Positions 59,452-64,000 of a DNA stretch of 64,000 bases are shown here, piece by piece; the stretch's first letter is position 1; the number at the start of each line of letters is the position of its first letter. A program made the position numbers and the translations under genes. Below the pieces are notes generated by a model, which ran no database searches, had not been told where the DNA came from, and worked only from the letters and a program-made list of their open reading frames with translations. Source of the stretch: an uncultured Bacteroidales bacterium. Its GTDB lineage: Bacteria > Bacteroidota > Bacteroidia > Bacteroidales > UBA932. The stretch lies in NCBI GenBank assembly GCA_900319485.1, contig ONOQ01000010.1, positions 1-64,000 on the forward strand. The letters run 5' to 3'.

Positions 59452-61196
59452 CGTTTAATGCAATCAAGGCTGAAGCCACCTATCATCTGGGAATAGTGGT
59501 CATAGTAGTAGATGTAAAGCATATATCCGTCGGCCGAAGGGGCAAGGATCACGTCTCCAGAGGCTCCGAAGCCGTCGTGACCGCCGGTATTGAACTGCTT
59601 GTCGTACATATATGGCTTGGAGAATACCAGCGAAGGGCTGTTCCAGATATTGTCACCCTGAAGGCCGCTGGAAATGTCGTAGACATACAGTTGAGGCCCC
59701 GGCCACCACTTGGGGAAGTGGTTTGAGACAAACAGGGCAAGGTAATTGGCCTTGTTGAAGCCCTTCGTATCCAGGTTGTTGGGGTCCGTGTTGCTGTCCA
59801 CGTACGTTCCGCCTCCCTCAACGTCATCCGTACCGTCACCATAGCCGTTAAGTTGCTTGCCTATGGTAAGGTCCGGTTTGAACCAGGTGAGGAGGTTGTC
59901 GGAATATACGCAGCTGTACCAGCCAGCATCATTTTTAGCAGATGCCGCGGGGACACAGGTACTGCCGGCCGGTCCGGCGCCCCACATGAAACCTGTAGCC
60001 ATCACATCCTTGAGTTCGTTGGATGAGACTGCGCCGTCAACAATATGGATTGAGCGGAAACGGGCGCTCTGGGTTACGGTTGCAATACCCGGATAAGTAA
60101 CTGAGATTGAGGCCTCCTCCTTGATATTGCCGATGACTTTCATCTCAAGTCCCAGAGGGACGTCCTGGTCATTTGTAAAGGAAAGAAGTACCACCGGCTC
60201 CTCCTTTACGGAAGACGTTGTCCAGATTGTGAATGTCTCACCGGGCTGCGCAAGGTTACAAAGAAGGAGATGGTCCTGCTCGTCGGAAGCGATTGCGCCA
60301 GTAGGAACGGCGCTTCCAAGTTTGATGGTCCCGCCGGAAGTGCCGATTATCTTGTTATAATAGCGCGGCGCGGAGCCGTCACCCATATTAACTATAAGGT
60401 CTGAATCTATGACGCCAAGGGAAACGTTGGCGTCCACATCCTTATACCCGGGAAGTCCCAATCCGGTTGCAGGGTCCAGGTTGAAAAGGAACTCCGCGCT
60501 TGATGTATTCAGGCCATAGTCTATCTTTTCAGGAATATTCTTAACCACCTTATACTCGGCCTTGGTCTGCCCGTCATGTGCGGTTACAGTGAACACAACG
60601 CCGTCGTCGCCGTTATAATTGCGGGCATCGGCGGGATCCGGGGATATGGTGGCGTGCGGAGACACCATAGCGGTTGCCTTTGCCACGGAAAGGTCCTTGG
60701 CGGTAATGAGGGAGACCGTCTTTGCGGCCTTGTCCACCATTCCGTTAAGGATGGAAGGCTCCGTAAGGGCGAAAGACAGGATCTCGCACTTGTTGGATTT
60801 GACGCGTTCACCGGTAATCACAATGTCACGGGAAGCGCCGGTGGCATCCGTATAGGTGAAATGATTTTCCTCAGTAAGGTCAAGGATTGAAAGCGCCGGA
60901 GACAGTTTGCAGTTGGCCTGCAGGGTGGCCCTCACACGCACCTTGAGCATATAGGGAGTGGTTATGTCGTCCGAAGCCTCGGGGAAGAACCACGGAATTG
61001 GAATCACATAGCGCTCCGTATTTGGATCCGTCACTTCCAGACGGCCCATCTCCTGGTCTACGTATTTCCCGGACGTGAAATAGGCGGTAAGGGATGTGAT
61101 TCCCTGACGGTCTGCGGTGGGCGCGACACGCTCAACCTCGTGGCAGGACAGAGGCAGGATGGCCGCTAGAAGCAGTATGGCAATTCTGTTTTTCAT
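59448..61196 (-). CDS. DUF5018-type lipoprotein of the glycan locus
   Basis: A 582-residue lipoprotein from ATG 61196 (MKNRIAILLLAAILPLSCHEVER). A longer start at 61208 lies within the end of susD and adds four residues ahead of the signal, so the shorter is preferred. Residues about 30-230 resemble the Ig-like N-terminal repeats of DUF5018 proteins (ITSLTAYFTSGKYV, ITAKDLSVAKATAMVSPHATISPDPADARNYN). The remainder has propeller-like strands ending SADGYMLYIYYYDHYSQMIGGFSLDCI. Such proteins take the SGBP position after SusD and probably bind the glycan at the surface. Confidence 0.82.
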   Translation of the reverse strand: MKNRIAILLLAAILPLSCHEVERVAPTADRQGITSLTAYFTSGKYVDQEMGRLEVTDPNTERYVIPIPWFFPEASDDITTPYMLKVRVRATLQANCKLSPALSILDLTEENHFTYTDATGASRDIVITGERVKSNKCEILSFALTEPSILNGMVDKAAKTVSLITAKDLSVAKATAMVSPHATISPDPADARNYNGDDGVVFTVTAHDGQTKAEYKVVKNIPEKIDYGLNTSSAEFLFNLDPATGLGLPGYKDVDANVSLGVIDSDLIVNMGDGSAPRYYNKIIGTSGGTIKLGSAVPTGAIASDEQDHLLLCNLAQPGETFTIWTTSSVKEEPVVLLSFTNDQDVPLGLEMKVIGNIKEEASISVTYPGIATVTQSARFRSIHIVDGAVSSNELKDVMATGFMWGAGPAGSTCVPAASAKNDAGWYSCVYSDNLLTWFKPDLTIGKQLNGYGDGTDDVEGGGTYVDSNTDPNNLDTKGFNKANYLALFVSNHFPKWWPGPQLYVYDISSGLQGDNIWNSPSLVFSKPYMYDKQFNTGGHDGFGASGDVILAPSADGYMLYIYYYDHYSQMIGGFSLDCIKR

Positions 61197-61198
61197 AA

Positions 61199-62854
61199 CT
61201 AGTTCCATTCGGGATATTGGTTTACAAGACGATTGGAGTTAAGTTCCGAATCCGGGATGGGGAAACGGTACATCTTGGAGGGGAAGTTGCGGTCTTTGTC
61301 GTCCACGCTCACATAAGTGTACTGGAACTGGCCGTCAACTGCGGTGGGCTCAATCTTGAGACCGTGGACCTGGTAGTTGTTAAGCCCCGTGGGATAGTCT
61401 TTATCGGCATCCCCCCATCGGCGAAGATCCCAGTACCAGAGATCCTCGAAGGCAAGTTCCACGCGGCGCTCCTGGCGGATTGCGGCCCAGAGGGCATCAC
61501 CGGTCTTATCCGTATAGGGAAGTCCTGCGCGGGCGCGTATCTCCTTGACTGCGGCATTTGCGCCTGCGGGGTCATTATTGCGGTAGCAGGCTTCGGCCTT
61601 GTTGAGGAGTACCTCACCGTATCTCAGGAGCACAAAATGCTGGGTGCTCTGGCTGCGTTCTGAAAGGTCGTGGTTTTCATCCACGAATTTGCGGAGGTAG
61701 TAGCCGGTTGTGGTCCTTCCCTCGGGTTTAGGATCCTTGTTCCACTGGCACCAGCCGTCCGTACCGCCTACGTAGGGCTCTATCTTGCGGCCTTTCCAGG
61801 AGGCGCCGTTATAGAGGACCGTAGCCTGGAAACGGGGTTCAAGAAGGGCGTACGGAGGTTCCGCCACCGTGCTTGAGTGCCAGGGGCTCCAGTCCGGGAA
61901 ACCGGTACCGTCGGCCTTTTCATAACTCTCCACCATTTCCTGGGTGGGAGTACCGTAGCCGCCGCCCTGCTGCCCGGCCAGTTTGTAGTCTCCGCCGGGA
62001 GCATAATAGAAGTCGAATTCGTGAGTTACGCCGTCGGCATAGGAGAAACTGTACTGGAGGATGGTCTCCGTATTACCTTCAGATACGCTCTTGGAGAATG
62101 CATCGGCATATGATCCCATAAGGCTGTAAGAGCCTGAAAGGGCGTCTGCCGCGTCTATGACGCGCTGATACTCCCCTGCATACAGCATTGACCGGGTAAT
62201 GAGGGCAAGCGCCGCACCCCTGTCAAGCCTTCCCTTGGCCGATGCTTTCTCAGGGAGATTCTCACTCGCGAACTCCAGATCCTTCCATACGAAATCCCAG
62301 CCATCGGCCTCCGAAGACAGTTCCTTGTCTACGGAAATCTTGCTCAGGTCCTCATCGTATATGATGATTTCCTTATAGCGCTTCATAAGTTCGAAGTACA
62401 GCCAGCCGCGCATAAGGCGGAGTTCAGCCATAAGGCGGGTTTGGTCGGCCTCGGGAAGCCCTGCGCCCAGTTCCTTGAGATTGGATATGGCCTCATTGGT
62501 GCGGCGGATTGCCCCGTACAGGGGGGTCCAGGCGCCAAGGTACACGTCCACGAAGTTGTTGGTAAGGGAGTTTCCGCCGTAAGCCACCCAACTGGGGATG
62601 ATGCAAAATGCGAAATTGTTATAGGACCCGTATTTGAACATATCCGTGAACGACTCCGTCATTCCAACCACACTGGGCCAGCTGGCATAGATGTCATAGG
62701 CATATGAGTAGATGCTGTTCACGGCATATTCCGCGCTTTCGGTATTAGCCCACATCACTTTGTCGGAGATGCTGTCGCGAGGGGTCATGTCGAGGAACTT
62801 GTTGCAGGCGGAAAGAACGCCTACAAGTGAAAGAATGAGTGCTATCTTTTTCAT
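61199..62854 (-). CDS. SusD/RagB family nutrient-binding lipoprotein
   Basis: A 551-residue outer-surface lipoprotein (VLSACNKFLDMTPRDSISD) of the SusD/RagB family, the lid on the SusC channel. Features are the TPR-like helical part with LRLMRGWLYFELMKRY and AALALITRSMLYAGEY, plus the C-terminal LLRYGEVLLNKAEACYRNNDPAGANAAVKEIRARAGL, RQERRVELAFEDLWYWDLRRWG and PIPDSELNSN. It begins 12 nt after the SusC stop. Specificity is not evident from sequence. Confidence 0.96.
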   Translation of the reverse strand: MKKIALILSLVGVLSACNKFLDMTPRDSISDKVMWANTESAEYAVNSIYSYAYDIYASWPSVVGMTESFTDMFKYGSYNNFAFCIIPSWVAYGGNSLTNNFVDVYLGAWTPLYGAIRRTNEAISNLKELGAGLPEADQTRLMAELRLMRGWLYFELMKRYKEIIIYDEDLSKISVDKELSSEADGWDFVWKDLEFASENLPEKASAKGRLDRGAALALITRSMLYAGEYQRVIDAADALSGSYSLMGSYADAFSKSVSEGNTETILQYSFSYADGVTHEFDFYYAPGGDYKLAGQQGGGYGTPTQEMVESYEKADGTGFPDWSPWHSSTVAEPPYALLEPRFQATVLYNGASWKGRKIEPYVGGTDGWCQWNKDPKPEGRTTTGYYLRKFVDENHDLSERSQSTQHFVLLRYGEVLLNKAEACYRNNDPAGANAAVKEIRARAGLPYTDKTGDALWAAIRQERRVELAFEDLWYWDLRRWGDADKDYPTGLNNYQVHGLKIEPTAVDGQFQYTYVSVDDKDRNFPSKMYRFPIPDSELNSNRLVNQYPEWN

Positions 62855-62866
62855 AGGGCAATTCTT

Positions 62867-64000
62867 TTAAAGTGTGATACTGATTCCGCCCAGGATGTTG
62901 CGCTGCTGGGGGTAATAACCGTTGTTGACGCCAGGGGATTCGGGGTCTATTCCCTCGGGAAGGCCGTCTATGGTGAAGAGGTTGTTGCCCTCGACAAATA
63001 CCCTGAGGGACTCCACACCAAATCTGCGGGTTATCTTCTGGGGAATGGTATAACCTATCTGGGCAGTCTTAAGACGCACATATTTTCCGTCCTTCCACCA
63101 GAAACTGGAGGAGAGGCCGTTGTCTCCGCCGTGACCTGCGTTGCTGAGTGTTAGGCGGGGGAATGTACCGTTGGGGTTATCCAGGCTGTAGGCATTTTCA
63201 ATGAGGAACAGAGGTGAATTTCCGCCCTCCTTGAAGGTCTTGGTCCAGATGGTGTCGTCGTCGTTGTCGTTGAAATAAGTACCGGTCATGGAAACCTGGA
63301 AAAGGGCGCCTCCGGTAAACTGGAGATTCATATCGAATCCGTTCCAGCCCACGTTGAGGTTTAGGCCGAACGTGAGTTCGGGCCGATTGCTCTTTCCAAA
63401 AATACCGCGGTCCTGCCAGTCAATCTGGCCGTCGCCGTTGAGGTCAGTGTATTTTATGTCGCCGATATTTGGACGGGTGCCGTACCAGGCGCTGTTATCT
63501 ATCTCTTCCTCGCTCTTGTAGAGGCCCTCTGCCAGCCAGCCCCAGTGGGAGCCGTATGTGGTTCCGCTCACCTTCTGCCACTCGGGTACATTGGGGTCGT
63601 CGTTATATTTGAGCCAGCGGGTCTTGGAGTATGTAAGGGTACCCACAACCTCATAGAAGAACGGCTTGCCGCCAAGGTCGAAGCGGTTGCGGTGGCTGAG
63701 CTGGACGTCTATACCCTTGGCATCTATGGCGTTTCCGTTCACATAGGTGGGGAAATAACCGCCCATGGAATCCGGGTGACCGCCTCCGTTGTAGGAGAGG
63801 ATGTCGTAGGTATAGTTATAGAAGGCATCGATTTCTCCGCCAAGAAGGCCGTTCCAGAGGGAGAAATCCACGCCGGCGTTCCAGGACAGGGTCTTTTCCC
63901 AACTGAGGTCCTTGTTGGGGATGCCGTTTGTGTAATATGACGGGACTGCCGATGCTCCCGGATAAACCACCTTGGTTCCAAGCGCATACTTGCTGAGGAA
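62867..64000 (-). CDS. SusC/RagA family TonB-dependent transporter, N-terminal part outside window
   Basis: C-terminal 377 residues of a SusC-type outer-membrane receptor. The reading frame is open to the window edge, so the signal, carboxypeptidase-like domain, plug and most of the barrel are missing here. Typical late-barrel motifs are SWEKTLSWNAGVDFSLWNGLLGGEIDAFYNYTYDIL, NIGDIKYTDLNGDGQIDWQDRGIFGKSNRPELTFGLNLNVGWNGFDMNLQFTGG and the final YYPQQRNILGGISITL. With SusD it forms the energised importer for oligosaccharides or peptides. It leads the six-gene locus. Confidence 0.95.
   Translation of the reverse strand, partial: FLSKYALGTKVVYPGASAVPSYYTNGIPNKDLSWEKTLSWNAGVDFSLWNGLLGGEIDAFYNYTYDILSYNGGGHPDSMGGYFPTYVNGNAIDAKGIDVQLSHRNRFDLGGKPFFYEVVGTLTYSKTRWLKYNDDPNVPEWQKVSGTTYGSHWGWLAEGLYKSEEEIDNSAWYGTRPNIGDIKYTDLNGDGQIDWQDRGIFGKSNRPELTFGLNLNVGWNGFDMNLQFTGGALFQVSMTGTYFNDNDDDTIWTKTFKEGGNSPLFLIENAYSLDNPNGTFPRLTLSNAGHGGDNGLSSSFWWKDGKYVRLKTAQIGYTIPQKITRRFGVESLRVFVEGNNLFTIDGLPEGIDPESPGVNNGYYPQQRNILGGISITL

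Overview
The window looks like a chromosome segment of a GC-rich member of the Bacteroidales, by my estimate in the mid-to-upper 50s percent GC. The signs are Bacteroidetes-type -7 promoter boxes (TAnnTTTG), the near absence of Shine-Dalgarno sequences, many lipoproteins, a SusC/SusD pair, BACON domains, and small families typical of the phylum (DUF3078, DUF4293, DUF3822, DUF5009, DUF5018). I cannot name the family or species.

Layout. 1-5.7 kb (minus): end-truncated trpS, dnaK, and an operon of a tyrosine/tryptophan- then serine-rich lipoprotein and a FadL-like outer-membrane protein. 5.9-9.5 kb (plus): proS, a DUF3078 protein and tilS. 9.5-15.2 kb (minus): wbqC-like, lpxA, lpxC, lpxD, gpmI and a secreted coiled-coil protein. 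LpxC lacks the FabZ domain to which it is fused in many Bacteroidetes. 15.3-24.8 kb (plus): an acyltransferase-like protein, rimP, nusA (with a terminator-like hairpin in its leader), infB, tmk, a DoxX-like membrane protein, a sugar nucleotidyltransferase, a CPBP protease and a FtsB/DivIC-like protein. 24.8-26.8 kb (minus): folP and an acyltransferase. 26.9-29.95 kb (plus): DUF4293, then fabK-fabF-fabZ.

30.0-32.8 kb is an AT-rich island coding for a C10 (streptopain-like) cysteine protease and a serpin. A diverged second copy of the fabZ 3' end lies on its far side, as expected if the island integrated at that gene end. Housekeeping genes resume with prfA and queF. 34.6-42.1 kb (minus) holds a HerA-like ATPase, a frameshifted serine hydrolase, a cytidylate-kinase-like protein, a MATE pump, two FKBP-type lipoproteins and an NrnA-like DHH phosphoesterase. 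42.2-44.06 kb (plus): a pilin-like anchored protein, DUF3822 and rsmD.

44.06-48.2 kb contains the most unusual structure. Two copies of a 540-655 bp non-coding element lie in inverted orientation around four genes. Each has a symmetric array of 9-bp repeats (GTCGCAGGT) with 22-nt spacing, starting 2-3 nt past a stop codon and containing that gene's probable terminator. Each also carries conserved tandem units and a perfect 24-bp palindrome. A related pattern is a set of palindromic insertions whose arms copy flanking DNA: in frame in tilS, in frame in folP, and inside one of the twin elements, where the other twin serves as the empty site.

48.2-51.2 kb: ettA and a sugar transporter. 51.3-54.9 kb: a FAD oxidoreductase lipoprotein carrying an in-frame REP-like repeat, a DUF5009 protein and a metallophosphoesterase. 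55-64 kb (minus): a glycan-uptake locus (SusC fragment, SusD, DUF5018 lipoprotein, NAGPA-type phosphodiester glycosidase, GHL10 glycosidase, BACON lipoprotein), perhaps directed at a phosphodiester-containing glycan. The word GGCCGAT/ATCGGCC recurs across the window far more often than base composition predicts.
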